64,000 nucleotides of DNA from Nonlabens sp. YIK11 (GCF_001413925.1 NZ_LBMJ01000001.1:434001-498000), one strand, 5' to 3'; shown: positions 52,899 through 62,086, numbered from the stretch's first letter. Numbers and translations: made by a program. The notes: generated from the letters alone by a model not told the origin.

Positions 52899-53750
52899 AT
52901 GGTTTTTACCTCTCATAAAAAGCTCTCCCAATTCCTCAAAGACTTTAGGTCTACTGATAAATCCATAGGATTTGTTCCCACCATGGGCGCGCTCCATGAT
53001 GGCCATTTGGCTTTGATGAATAAGGCGCTTGAGGAAAATGACTTACTCGTCACTTCCATTTTTGTGAATCCTACCCAATTCAATAATCAGGCAGATCTTG
53101 AGAAATATCCAAGGCTTCTAGACGAGGACCTCAAAAAAATCAAGACTCATATTCCAGAAGACCGTTTTGTCCTCTATGCTCCAGCAGTAGAAGATGTTTA
53201 CGGGTCTAATACCAAGGCAAAAAACTATGAATTCGGAGAGTTGGAAAATGTCATGGAAGGTGCCCAACGACCAGGACATTTTGATGGTGTTGGTACCATT
53301 CTGGAGTTTTTGTTCAAGGCGGTTCGCCCAGATCGTGCCTATTTTGGTGAGAAGGATTTTCAGCAATTACAAATCATCAAAAAGTTGGTGGACATTTTGA
53401 ATCTTGAGCTCGAGATTATAGGCTGTCCCATTCACAGAGAGAAAAGTGGTCTTGCCATGAGTTCTAGGAACGGCTTGCTTACTCCAGAAAATTTTGAAAA
53501 GGCTGCCCACATCTATCGCATATTGACCCAGTCAAAAGAACATTTTAAAAACCACGATATTCAGGAAACAGAACAGTTTGTAAAAGAGCAAGTAGAGGCG
53601 ATATCAGGCTTTACACTGGAATACTACACCATAGCAGACGAGAAAACCCTTGTGCCGGCAAGCGCCAAAGATTCAGAAAAACAGTACCGCGCCTTTATCG
53701 TTGTCCACCTACAGGGTGTTCGTCTTATTGACAATATTCCCATGTATTAG
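52899..53750 (+). CDS. panC: Pantothenate synthetase (pantoate-beta-alanine ligase)
   Basis: A 283-aa ATP-dependent ligase making pantothenate from pantoate and beta-alanine. Signature PTMGALHDGHLALM with the HxGH-like motif; SIFVNPTQFN; GEKDFQQLQII; CPIHREKSGLAMSSRN. I start at ATG 52899 rather than 52869, since it fits the family N-terminus. It is followed by panD at 36 nt. Confidence 0.94.
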   Translation: MVFTSHKKLSQFLKDFRSTDKSIGFVPTMGALHDGHLALMNKALEENDLLVTSIFVNPTQFNNQADLEKYPRLLDEDLKKIKTHIPEDRFVLYAPAVEDVYGSNTKAKNYEFGELENVMEGAQRPGHFDGVGTILEFLFKAVRPDRAYFGEKDFQQLQIIKKLVDILNLELEIIGCPIHREKSGLAMSSRNGLLTPENFEKAAHIYRILTQSKEHFKNHDIQETEQFVKEQVEAISGFTLEYYTIADEKTLVPASAKDSEKQYRAFIVVHLQGVRLIDNIPMY

Positions 53751-53753
53751 TAT

Positions 53754-53782
53754 TTTGATAATATCTACAAATCGTATCTTTG
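53754..53782 (+). promoter_or_regulatory. Promoter of panD with probable leaderless start
   Basis: TTTG (53754-53757), 17-nt spacer and TATCTTTG (53775-53782) match the flavobacterial consensus. The panD ATG at 53787 lies where transcription should begin, so the mRNA may have almost no leader. Confidence 0.7.
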
Positions 53783-53786
53783 CCGC

Positions 53787-54137
53787 ATGTTAATCACAGT
53801 AGTAAAATCTAAGATTCACCGTGTCAAAGTAACTGGCGCAGACCTTAACTATATAGGTAGTATTACCATAGATGAGGACCTCATGGACGGTGCAAATATT
53901 GTTGAAGGCGAGAAAGTTCAAATCGTCAATAATAATAACGGTAATAGACTGGAAACCTATGCCATCCCAGGGCCGCGAGGTAGTGGTGAAATTACTCTTA
54001 ATGGTGCAGCCGCACGCCTGGTTGCGGTAGGCGATGTGCTTATTTTGATCACCTATGCTCAAATGACTATGGAAGAAGCTCGTAACTTCAAACCTAGCCT
54101 ACTGTTCCCTAACGAGAAGGACAATACACTTACCTAA
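53787..54137 (+). CDS. panD: Aspartate 1-decarboxylase proenzyme
   Basis: A 116-aa pyruvoyl enzyme making beta-alanine. The self-cleavage site is Gly24-Ser25 in [14 protein letters not shown]; Ser25 becomes the pyruvoyl group. [18 protein letters not shown] is also conserved. It supplies the beta-alanine used by the upstream panC product and has its own promoter in the gap. Confidence 0.95.
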   Translation: MLITVVKSKIHRVKVTGADLNYIGSITIDEDLMDGANIVEGEKVQIVNNNNGNRLETYAIPGPRGSGEITLNGAAARLVAVGDVLILITYAQMTMEEARNFKPSLLFPNEKDNTLT

Positions 54138-54138
54138 T

Positions 54139-55113
54139 TTGAGCTTGAAAAAAACGCTCATCAAGATCGCAAAGATTCTACTGCCATTTTTGCTGGGAGC
54201 TTTTTTGATTTACATATCCTACTCTCAATTCACGACAGAACAGCTGGATGAAATCAAAGGTTATTTGCGTGATGCAGATTACAGTTTTATTGCTCTAGGC
54301 ATGGTGCTAGCTATGTTAAGTCATCTCTCCAGAGCCTGGCGGTGGAACTACATGCTTGCAGCACTGGACAAGAAACCCACTTACCTCAACAACATCATCG
54401 CCATAGGTTCTGGTTATGCCATGAACCTCATCATACCGCGCAGCGGCGAGGTGACTCGTGCCGTGATCGTGAACCGCACAGATGATATTCCCGTAGATCA
54501 AGGCCTGGGAACCATCATTGCAGAGCGTGTACTGGATTTCATCATTTTATTGGCAATCACCGCAACCGCAATGCTTACGGCAAGTGGCGAGATCGTGGAA
54601 TTTTTTAAGGATGGTATTGAGTTCGCTTTCGCGAAAGCGAACCCCATTAAAATCACCGCATATCTCATCATTCTAGTGATCATCGTTGTCTTGGGAATAT
54701 ACCTTCTCAAAAAACTGCAGCTTTTCCAAAAGGTAAAGGGATTTTTAGCCGGCATCAAGGATGGCTTCACCACGATCTGGACCATGGAAAAAAAGTGGTG
54801 GTATCTAGCGCACACGTTGTTCATCTGGTTCATGTACCTCGCGATGTTTTACGTTTGCATTTTTGCCATTCCAGACACAGATTCCATGCCCATAAGTGCC
54901 GTTTTATGCTCATTTGTGGCGGGCAGCTTTGCAGTGGCCTTTACTAATGGCGGCTTGGGCGCATATCCTTATTTGATCAGCCAGGTGTTGCTGTTGTTTG
55001 GTTACAGTGCCGTGGTGGGAACCGCTTTTGGTTGGATTGTCTGGTTATCGCAAACCCTATTGGTCATCGTTTTTGGACTGCTATGTTTTGTGCTTTTTTC
55101 AATGCGCAAGTAA
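54139..55113 (+). CDS. Lysylphosphatidylglycerol synthase-like flippase domain protein (UPF0104)
   Basis: A 324-aa protein with about eight transmembrane helices. The block AMLSHLSRAWRWNYMLAAL and NLIIPRSGEVTRAVI are the hallmarks of the LPG_synthase_TM family, related to the lipid-flipping part of MprF. The aminoacyl-transfer domain is absent. The start is TTG 54139, one base after the panD stop. A palindromic repeat encodes EFAFAKANP in a loop near residue 165. Confidence 0.83.
   Translation: MSLKKTLIKIAKILLPFLLGAFLIYISYSQFTTEQLDEIKGYLRDADYSFIALGMVLAMLSHLSRAWRWNYMLAALDKKPTYLNNIIAIGSGYAMNLIIPRSGEVTRAVIVNRTDDIPVDQGLGTIIAERVLDFIILLAITATAMLTASGEIVEFFKDGIEFAFAKANPIKITAYLIILVIIVVLGIYLLKKLQLFQKVKGFLAGIKDGFTTIWTMEKKWWYLAHTLFIWFMYLAMFYVCIFAIPDTDSMPISAVLCSFVAGSFAVAFTNGGLGAYPYLISQVLLLFGYSAVVGTAFGWIVWLSQTLLVIVFGLLCFVLFSMRK
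54625..54638. repeat. Dispersed palindrome, copy 19
   Basis: Exact copy inside the LPG-synthase-like gene, read as AFAKA. Confidence 0.9.
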
Positions 55114-55163
55114 ATTTGCACTAGGTTACACCTCTTAATTTTTATCTTTCCAAAAAAGTTCCC

Positions 55164-56534
55164 ATGGCCAAGACCAAAACCACATTCTTTTGTCAAAATT
55201 GCGGCGCGCAGCACGCTCGCTGGCAAGGCCAGTGCACGGCCTGCAAGGAATGGAACACGCTGGTAGAAGAGGTCGTTGAGAAATCTACTAAGAAAGACTG
55301 GTCGCAAAGTGTGGATGAGAGTACGCTTTCGCGAAAGCGCACTCAAAAACCACAGCGCATCTCTCAAATTGATGCGACTGAAAGTCCACGCATGGACACC
55401 ACAAATGCCGAATTCAACCGGGTTCTAGGCGGTGGACTCGTGCCGGGATCTGTCACGCTACTAGGTGGAGAGCCGGGAATTGGGAAGTCTACCCTATTGT
55501 TACAACTTTGCTTGAACCTGCCTTTTAAAACACTGTATGTTTCTGGAGAGGAAAGTGCACAGCAAATCAAGATGCGGGCAGAGCGCATCAAAAAAGACGT
55601 TGACAATTGCTACATCCTAACCGAAACCAAGACGCAAAACATATTTCGTCAGGTGGCAGAAAATCAGCCTAATGCGTTGATCATCGACTCCATTCAAACG
55701 CTGCAAACTGATCATATTGAAAGCACCGCTGGTAGCGTTTCACAAATACGGGAATGCACTGGCGAACTGATCAAGTTTGCTAAGGAAACCAACACACCGG
55801 TTATTCTGATAGGACATATCACTAAAGACGGAAACATCGCAGGACCCAAAGTCCTAGAACACATGGTGGATACAGTGCTTCAATTTGAGGGCGATCGCAA
55901 CCATACCTACAGAATTTTGCGGGCACTTAAAAACCGTTTTGGCTCTACCCATGAAATAGGAATCTATGAAATGTTGGGACATGGCCTGCGTGAAGTGACT
56001 AATCCCAGCGAGCTGTTGATTTCTCAGCGTGGTTCCAGTTTGAGCGGTACGGCAATTGCTGCCACGATGGAAGGCATGAGACCGCTAATTATTGAGGTGC
56101 AGGCTCTAGTGAGTACTGCCGTATATGGCACGCCACAGCGCAGTGCCACTGGTTATAACTTGAAACGTCTCAATATGATTCTGGCGGTGTTGGAAAAGAG
56201 AGCCGGTTTCAAATTGGGTCAAAAAGACGTTTTCCTCAACATTACTGGTGGTATCAATGTAGACGATCCTGCGATTGATCTCGCGGTAGTGGTTGCCGTG
56301 CTGTCCTCTAATTTTGACATTGAAATCTCCTCGCAACATTGCTTTAGTGCAGAAGTTGGTTTAGGTGGTGAGATACGACCCGTCAGCCGCTTGGAGCAAC
56401 GCGTTAATGAAGCATCAAAATTGGGCTTTGAAAAGATTTTTGTAGCACCATCAAAGACCGCTTTAAAGGACAAGGGAACGCAAATCCAGGCCGTTTCTCG
56501 TATTGAAGAACTTGTAAAATATTTATTTGCTTAG
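55164..56534 (+). CDS. radA: DNA repair protein RadA
   Basis: A 456-aa branch-migration helicase. N-terminal zinc finger FCQNCGAQHARWQGQCTACK, RecA-like ATPase with Walker A GGEPGIGKSTLLLQL, the RadA-specific KNRFG motif in ALKNRFGSTHEIG and a C-terminal Lon-like domain. A palindromic repeat encodes TLSRKRTQ at about residues 53-60, in the linker between zinc finger and ATPase. ATG 55164. Confidence 0.95.
   Translation: MAKTKTTFFCQNCGAQHARWQGQCTACKEWNTLVEEVVEKSTKKDWSQSVDESTLSRKRTQKPQRISQIDATESPRMDTTNAEFNRVLGGGLVPGSVTLLGGEPGIGKSTLLLQLCLNLPFKTLYVSGEESAQQIKMRAERIKKDVDNCYILTETKTQNIFRQVAENQPNALIIDSIQTLQTDHIESTAGSVSQIRECTGELIKFAKETNTPVILIGHITKDGNIAGPKVLEHMVDTVLQFEGDRNHTYRILRALKNRFGSTHEIGIYEMLGHGLREVTNPSELLISQRGSSLSGTAIAATMEGMRPLIIEVQALVSTAVYGTPQRSATGYNLKRLNMILAVLEKRAGFKLGQKDVFLNITGGINVDDPAIDLAVVVAVLSSNFDIEISSQHCFSAEVGLGGEIRPVSRLEQRVNEASKLGFEKIFVAPSKTALKDKGTQIQAVSRIEELVKYLFA
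55325..55338. repeat. Dispersed palindrome, copy 20
   Basis: Exact copy inside radA, read as LSRKR. Confidence 0.9.
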
Positions 56535-56538
56535 AATC

Positions 56539-57060
56539 ATGAAAAATCTATTGTTTTTGACCTTGTTAGCTTTAATGGTTTCCTGTAAAAAAGAACCACA
56601 AAAACCCTTGCGATATGCAGATGTAGACACCTCATCAAAAGATGTTCTACACTTATCAGATCCTGACGATTATTACTACTCGTTGGAAGATCTTATAGAA
56701 GCCAGTCAAGGTAAATTGGTTTATGTGAACTTTTGGGCCAGTTATGAGTTTGGATTTAAAGAGTCCATGCGAGCGCTTGAGAAATTGGAAAAAGAGATGC
56801 CAAAAGAAGACTTTAAAATCATAAACATCTGTCTGGACGCTGCCATGCGACCATTTGAGGAGCATTTAACGATCACTACACTAGAGCACAATTATATAGC
56901 GCGAGGTTTTGAAGATTCTAATTTTGCCGAAGAGTATGACTTTGTCGCACTACCACGTTTCATGCTTTATGACAGAAAAGGTAAGCTCATCGATAACGAC
57001 GCTATGGCGCCTACCAATGAAAACCTAGAGTCTACGCTTCAACTACTCATTGAGCAATAG
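56539..57060 (+). CDS. Thioredoxin-like lipoprotein lacking CxxC
   Basis: A 173-aa lipoprotein: MKNLLFLTLLALMVSCKK (lipobox MVSC). The thioredoxin-fold segment KLVYVNFWASYEFGFKESMR has no cysteines at the active site (WASYEFG), and the cis-Pro segment is VALPRFMLYDRKG. It is therefore probably not a disulfide oxidoreductase. It starts 4 nt after the radA stop and overlaps the M23 gene by 11 nt, if the TTG there is used. Confidence 0.8.
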   Translation: MKNLLFLTLLALMVSCKKEPQKPLRYADVDTSSKDVLHLSDPDDYYYSLEDLIEASQGKLVYVNFWASYEFGFKESMRALEKLEKEMPKEDFKIINICLDAAMRPFEEHLTITTLEHNYIARGFEDSNFAEEYDFVALPRFMLYDRKGKLIDNDAMAPTNENLESTLQLLIEQ

Positions 57061-58195
57061 GTTGTCGTTCTTTCGTAGAAATATTGTTTCCTTAACGGTC
57101 ATAGGCTGCATCACTGCAGCAGTACTGACCTATTTCTACAAGCCAGAATATTTTGATTTTATCGTCCAGCCATCCGCGCGCAGCCTGTATGAGCGCTGTT
57201 TGAAAAAATATCCAGATCAACTCGAACGTTGGAATAGATTGAGTAAAATGGCGATCAATGATAGCATTTTGATTGGTGATAGCTATAGCGAAATTGCAAC
57301 ATCTACCGATCAAAACTCATTTGCCGCTGGATATGTGGTACATATCGCTCAAGGCGAAAGTTTGCTCGCCACCATCTCCATCGATAGCATCCAGCCATCT
57401 TGGATTCTAGAAGCCTATAACAATAATGGAGTATTACTTGAAAGCGCCATAGCAAACGACTCTACTTTAAGTCTCCATATTAAAAATGGCGAGGCACAAA
57501 GCTTGAAAATTGTTGTTCAGTCCTTTTTAAATGTCACTGATACTGTTCAGCTAAAAATTTATAAGCAACCCTTATTAGAATTCCCACTGGCTGGCAAAGG
57601 AAATAATGCGATCCAGTCCTTTTGGGGTGTGGCTCGTGATGGTGGTCGCAGGTCCCATGAAGGAAACGATATTTTTGCAGACCGCGGCCATCCAGTTATA
57701 GCGGCAGCAGATGGCAGGATAAGTTCTGTGCGAGATCGTGGTCTTGGCGGTAAGCAAATCTGGTTGCGGGACAATCTTACCAACTCCAGTCACTACTATG
57801 CTCATCTAGATTCACAACTCGTTACTTCTGGACAACGAGTTTCTAGAGGCGATACCATTGGGCTGGTAGGCAATACTGGTAATGCGAGAACCACACCACC
57901 GCATTTACATTTTGGTATATATAAAACTGGTGGCGCTGTCGATCCCAAACCCTATATCTGGCAAGTTCCCATTCCTGAAAATTCCCAAACCTTACCTCTA
58001 AGTCCTCTAGCCATAGGTTCTGGAACCGGTGCTAACCTGCGATCTCAACCTGATGCTAATGGCGGACTGATTCGCAATATCCAAAATGACACGTTGACCA
58101 TTTTGGGAAACAGCAACGACTGGTATCATATACGAACCGCAGATAGTCTAGCCGGGTTCGCTCATAAATCTGTAATTAAATTGATTGCAAAATGA
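57050..58195 (+). CDS. M23-family (LytM-type) peptidase with SH3 domain
   Basis: An envelope-facing protein of about 381 aa. One N-terminal membrane anchor (about residues 11-27), a beta-rich middle, then the peptidase: HEGNDIFADRG (His and Asp zinc ligands, near residue 202) and TPPHLHFGIY (HxH near 283-287), so a zinc endopeptidase acting on peptidoglycan cross-links. Residues ~320-381 are an SH3-like wall-binding domain. Start is TTG 57050 or TTG 57062; no ATG is available. Confidence 0.88.
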   Translation: MSNRLSFFRRNIVSLTVIGCITAAVLTYFYKPEYFDFIVQPSARSLYERCLKKYPDQLERWNRLSKMAINDSILIGDSYSEIATSTDQNSFAAGYVVHIAQGESLLATISIDSIQPSWILEAYNNNGVLLESAIANDSTLSLHIKNGEAQSLKIVVQSFLNVTDTVQLKIYKQPLLEFPLAGKGNNAIQSFWGVARDGGRRSHEGNDIFADRGHPVIAAADGRISSVRDRGLGGKQIWLRDNLTNSSHYYAHLDSQLVTSGQRVSRGDTIGLVGNTGNARTTPPHLHFGIYKTGGAVDPKPYIWQVPIPENSQTLPLSPLAIGSGTGANLRSQPDANGGLIRNIQNDTLTILGNSNDWYHIRTADSLAGFAHKSVIKLIAK

Positions 58196-58590
58196 AAGTC
58201 TTTACTAAATGTTCCAATTGCCAAAATGAAAATAGCGTGCAAACCTCAGCAAATACTAGAGTAGAATTGGCCATGAAGAAAGGAGAGGAAATTGATGTAT
58301 CCTGCAATACTTGCGGTGCAACTTCAAGAATAACGGTAGATGAATTTTATGCTAAACCTTCTAAAATGGCACAAATACTTGCTGGTGTGCTGTTTCTAGT
58401 TGGCACGCCACTGGTCTTTTTTGGTCTTTCATTTATTTTAAGCCGCTCTGTAAATCACTATGTGATATATATCACTGGTCTATTTATTTTAGTACCTGTA
58501 TTTGCTTATGTGGTCATCAACAAACAAGATGAAACTAGAGTTAGTGATTTCAATAGTAGGAAGTTAAAAGGTAGAACCCATAATATCTGA
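58192..58590 (+). CDS. Zinc-ribbon membrane protein, unknown
   Basis: A 132-aa protein: a four-Cys zinc ribbon (KCSNCQNEN and SCNTCGAT) followed by two transmembrane helices (about residues 61-83 and 91-110) and a basic tail. The ATG overlaps the M23 stop (ATGA). I recognise no family. It faces the cytoplasm with the zinc ribbon. Confidence 0.7.
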   Translation: MKVFTKCSNCQNENSVQTSANTRVELAMKKGEEIDVSCNTCGATSRITVDEFYAKPSKMAQILAGVLFLVGTPLVFFGLSFILSRSVNHYVIYITGLFILVPVFAYVVINKQDETRVSDFNSRKLKGRTHNI

Positions 58591-58592
58591 TT

Positions 58593-59354
58593 CTACTCCA
58601 CTTCAATCAAGACTGGGCAGTGATCACTATGAACCGCACTGCTTAGTATCACAGAGCGTTTTACATTGGGAACCAACTGAGGAGTGACCATGTGGTAATC
58701 TAATCTCCAGCCTTTGTTCCTAGCTCTGGAGCCACCTCGATAACTCCACCAGGTGTATTGGTCAGGTTCATCACTAAAGAGCCTAAAGGTATCAACAAAA
58801 CCACTTTCAACGAAACGATCAAACCACTCGCGTTCTTCTGGTAAGAATCCAGAGGTGTTTTTCAAACGCACAGGATCGTGAATATCAATGGCCTTATGAC
58901 AAATATTGTAGTCACCACAGACAAGTAGTTCTGGAATTTCCTTGCGCAACTCCGTGATATATTCTAGAAACTCTTCCATGTATTGAAACTTGAAATCAAG
59001 CCTCGCATCGCTGGTACCGCTGGGCAAATACATGCTCATAACGGACAAATTGTCAAAATCGGCTCGCAGGTTGCGGCCTTCCTGATCCATGGTTTCAATC
59101 CCAGTACCGTATTCAACGTGATTAGGTTTGATTTTGGAAATTATCGCAGTACCTGAATATCCTTTTTTCTGTGCGCTGTAATAATATTGATATTCATAGC
59201 CCGCTTGTTTAAAAGCATCGGTATCGATTTGATCTTCCATAGCCTTGATTTCCTGTAAGCATAGCACATCAGGATCTGCAGCGGTAAGCCACTCTATAAA
59301 ATCCTTTTTCATGGCGGCACGTATACCGTTAACGTTATAGGATATGATTTTCAT
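58593..59354 (-). CDS. xth: Exodeoxyribonuclease III
   Basis: A 253-aa AP endonuclease/exonuclease. MKIISYNVNGIRAA, LCLQEIKA with the metal-binding Glu, VCGDYNICHKAIDIHDP and the C-terminal HSDHCPVLIE with catalytic Asp-His are intact. It acts in base-excision repair. Convergent with the zinc-ribbon gene two bases away, with no obvious terminator between. Confidence 0.95.
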   Translation of the reverse strand: MKIISYNVNGIRAAMKKDFIEWLTAADPDVLCLQEIKAMEDQIDTDAFKQAGYEYQYYYSAQKKGYSGTAIISKIKPNHVEYGTGIETMDQEGRNLRADFDNLSVMSMYLPSGTSDARLDFKFQYMEEFLEYITELRKEIPELLVCGDYNICHKAIDIHDPVRLKNTSGFLPEEREWFDRFVESGFVDTFRLFSDEPDQYTWWSYRGGSRARNKGWRLDYHMVTPQLVPNVKRSVILSSAVHSDHCPVLIEVE

Positions 59355-59542
59355 AATTTAATGTGGTAATTTATTAATGTGATGATGTGAGAATTGGTCT
59401 TCGGACAAAACATATCTCGACTCTCGCTCGATACTGGTTACAAAGATTGGAAAAGCAAGGCATCACGAGCGTTAGCCAATAGTTAGCTTTTTAAATAAGA
59501 CGAACGTACATTTAGATTCAAGTTCAAGTTTAAACTTAAAAT

Positions 59543-60637
59543 CTAATCCTTATACATCCCAACCACCAACTCACCTTTATCATTCATCATGGCGCGATAC
59601 ATGCCTGGTGTGTTGAAATCCATGGAAATGTTCCCGTAGTGATCTAGAGCCACGACGCCACCGGTACCGCCCAATTTGACCAACTTATCTTGAATGACTT
59701 TATCAGTTGCTTCTTTCAGGGTCAAACCGCTGTATTCCATCAATGCGCTTATGTCATAGGCCACTTGAGCTCTAATGAAATACTCGCCGTGACCCGTACT
59801 GCTCACTCCACAAGTTGCGTTATTGGCATAAGTTCCACTACCTATAATAGGTGCATCACCTATGCGGCCATATTTTTTGTTGGTCATGCCGCCAGTGCTG
59901 GTTCCTGCTGCGATGTTTCCGTTTTTGTCTAGTGCGACGCAGCCTACGGTACCATACTTTGAATCCTTGAAATAGGGATCTTTCAGTTCCAGCTGGCGCA
60001 TAGCGGTTTTGTTCTCTTCGGTAGCTTGGTTTTCGGTTTCCTTTTCTCTTTCGAGGACGCGTTGCAAACTTTTGAAACGGTTTTCTGTATAAAAATAACT
60101 GTTGGATACGATCTCGATGTTTGGATCTTGTAACGCTTTCGCGAAAGCGTCTGCCCCATCACCACTCAACAAAACGTGCTCTGAGTCTGTCATCACCTTA
60201 CGCGCTAGCGAAATAGGATTTTTTACCGTCGTCACTCCAGCCACAGCGCCAGCATTGAGCGTCTGGCCATCCATAAAACTGGCGTCGAGTGAGTTGATAC
60301 CATCATGAGTGAAAACAGCGCCTTTACCGCTGTTAAACAGTGGCGAGTCCTCCATCACGCGTATGGTCGCCTCTACTGCATCCATGCTACTGCCACCATT
60401 TTTGAGGATCTCGTGGCCGGTCTGGATCGCTTCAGTCAATTTTGCATTGTATTCCTGCTCCAATTCTGGAGTCATATTTTCTTTTAAAATGGTACCTGCA
60501 CCACCATGAATAACAATGGCAAATTCGTTGACTTGTTCTGGCGCAGCCGTGGTTTCAGCAGTTTCTGGTGTGTCTGCTTTTTTCTCCTGACAGGAATTGA
60601 TAAGAATCAAGGCGGCTAGAAATAAAAGTTTTTTCAT
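59543..60637 (-). CDS. Isoaspartyl peptidase / L-asparaginase (plant-type), lipoprotein
   Basis: A 364-aa Ntn hydrolase. MKKLLFLAALILINSCQEKK gives lipobox INSC (Cys16), so it is attached in the envelope. The nucleophile Thr is in SKYGTVGCVALD, the site of self-cleavage. IVIHGGAGTI and GDAPIIGSGTYA are family motifs. It releases Asp from isoaspartyl dipeptides. A palindromic repeat encodes DAFAKALQ in a variable region before the cleavage site. Single-gene unit. Confidence 0.92.
   Translation of the reverse strand: MKKLLFLAALILINSCQEKKADTPETAETTAAPEQVNEFAIVIHGGAGTILKENMTPELEQEYNAKLTEAIQTGHEILKNGGSSMDAVEATIRVMEDSPLFNSGKGAVFTHDGINSLDASFMDGQTLNAGAVAGVTTVKNPISLARKVMTDSEHVLLSGDGADAFAKALQDPNIEIVSNSYFYTENRFKSLQRVLEREKETENQATEENKTAMRQLELKDPYFKDSKYGTVGCVALDKNGNIAAGTSTGGMTNKKYGRIGDAPIIGSGTYANNATCGVSSTGHGEYFIRAQVAYDISALMEYSGLTLKEATDKVIQDKLVKLGGTGGVVALDHYGNISMDFNTPGMYRAMMNDKGELVVGMYKD
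60135..60148. repeat. Dispersed palindrome, copy 21
   Basis: Exact copy inside the isoaspartyl-peptidase gene, read as AFAKA. Confidence 0.9.
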
Positions 60638-60738
60638 GGTGGTAAATTTTTCTACAATTTACAATAAATAGCAGCAATGATACCGCTCAAATAGAGCGAT
60701 CTCTATCGTTTTTGCTACCTTTAAAATAAAAATTTGTT

Positions 60739-61272
60739 ATGCCTATAAAAGCTCCTTTCAACCTGAACAAGTGGGTTGAAGAAAATCGCGATAGCCTTAA
60801 ACCGCCCGTAGGAAATAAAAATCTGTACAAAGATGCCGGTGATTATATTGTGATGGTCGTCGCTGGACCCAACGCTAGAAAGGATTACCACTACAATGAA
60901 ACGGAAGAGCTGTTTTACCAACTGGAAGGCACTATTGAAATTCACGTACAGGACAATGGTGAGAAGCGCACCATGAAATTAGGTCCAGGCGATATGTACC
61001 TACACCCTGGAAAAGTGCCGCATTCTCCAGTGCGTCATGAAAATTCCATAGGACTGGTCATTGAACTGAAACGTGTAAGCGAAGATGCTGTGGATGGTTT
61101 GTTATGGTATTGCGATAATTGCAACCACAAACTGCACGAGACCTACTTTAAACTTGATGATATAGAAAAGGATTTCCTGCCCAGATTCAAAGAGTTTTTT
61201 GAAAGCGAAGAGCTGCGTACCTGCGATGTTTGCGGTACCGTGATGGAAACCGACAAGCGATTTGTGGGATAA
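60739..61272 (+). CDS. nbaC: 3-hydroxyanthranilate 3,4-dioxygenase
   Basis: A 177-aa cupin iron enzyme opening the ring of 3-hydroxyanthranilate towards quinolinate, on the tryptophan-kynurenine route to NAD. Family marks: FNLNKWVEENR, the Fe ligands in DYHYNETEELFYQ and the C-terminal rubredoxin-like site with CDNCNHKLHE and CDVCG. The other kynurenine genes are not in this window. The plus-strand gene is convergent with the fasciclin gene. Confidence 0.92.
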   Translation: MPIKAPFNLNKWVEENRDSLKPPVGNKNLYKDAGDYIVMVVAGPNARKDYHYNETEELFYQLEGTIEIHVQDNGEKRTMKLGPGDMYLHPGKVPHSPVRHENSIGLVIELKRVSEDAVDGLLWYCDNCNHKLHETYFKLDDIEKDFLPRFKEFFESEELRTCDVCGTVMETDKRFVG

Positions 61273-61305
61273 AAAAATCCCGAAACTCGATAAGAGTCTC
61301 GGGAT
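61271..61305 (-). terminator. Terminator of the fasciclin gene
   Basis: On the minus strand the stem gatcccgagactc/gagtttcgggat (one mismatch) is followed by seven T, 28 nt after the fasciclin stop. It abuts the end of the convergent dioxygenase gene. Confidence 0.8.
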
Positions 61306-61333
61306 CAACATTAGTATTAGGGATTCCTAATGT

Positions 61334-61918
61334 TTACTTCTTAGGTAGTAATACGGTATCAATAACATGTATGACACCATTGGATTGATTTACATCTGCA
61401 ATCGTTACTGTTGCTGTGTTTCCATTCTCATCGTCGATTTTCACGTTGCTACCACTTAGGTAAAAAGTTAACGATCCACCTTGAACGGTTGGTACAGTAG
61501 CTCTTCCATTGTTCTTTTTAATTAAAGCAATTACATCTGCTGCATTTACTTTACCCGCAATTACGTGGTAGGTAAGGATTCCAGTCAATGTTTCTTTATT
61601 TTCTGGCTTCACTAATGTAGCTACTGTTCCTTCTGGAAGAGCATCAAATGCTGCATTAGTTGGAGCAAATACTGTGAATGGGCCTTCACCAGATAGTGTT
61701 TCTACTAATCCTGCTGATTTTACAGCTGCTACTAATGTTGTGTGATCTTTAGAGTTCACAGCATTCTCGACAATGTTTTTACTTGGATACATTTCTGCAC
61801 CACCTACCATTACGGTCTTTTCTTTACCGTACGTTTTTGATTCCTGTGCAAACGCGGTTGATCCAACGACCAGGGCTAGTGCAAGAGCTGCGATACTTGT
61901 GATTTTTTGAAAATTCAT
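61334..61918 (-). CDS. Secreted fasciclin-domain protein
   Basis: A 194-aa protein with signal peptide MNFQKITSIAALALALVVGSTAFA and one fasciclin (FAS1) domain: FTVFAPTNAAFDALPEGTV (H1), TYHVIAGKV and NGVIHVIDTVLLP (H2). FAS1 proteins mediate adhesion or polysaccharide binding in the envelope. Single gene, with a long 5' region. Confidence 0.93.
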   Translation of the reverse strand: MNFQKITSIAALALALVVGSTAFAQESKTYGKEKTVMVGGAEMYPSKNIVENAVNSKDHTTLVAAVKSAGLVETLSGEGPFTVFAPTNAAFDALPEGTVATLVKPENKETLTGILTYHVIAGKVNAADVIALIKKNNGRATVPTVQGGSLTFYLSGSNVKIDDENGNTATVTIADVNQSNGVIHVIDTVLLPKK

Positions 61919-62062
61919 TGGGTATTGTATTAGGTTATTATTAATTAGGTTACATATACTCGCTTAGTATCTGTGTGGTTTTAAACCTAACTCTGGTTAA
62001 CAGATTATTAACCTGATATGGCTTTAATTAGGAAACATTAGCTTTTCTCATATAAATCCTAC

Positions 62063-62086
62063 AAAACGTACGGATTTGTACGTTTT
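62063..62086. promoter_or_regulatory. Inverted repeat upstream of the fasciclin gene
   Basis: aaaacgtac/gtacgtttt with a 6-nt spacer, 145 nt before the fasciclin ATG. It may be an operator, or a terminator for the upstream leftward gene (62201). Confidence 0.4.
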
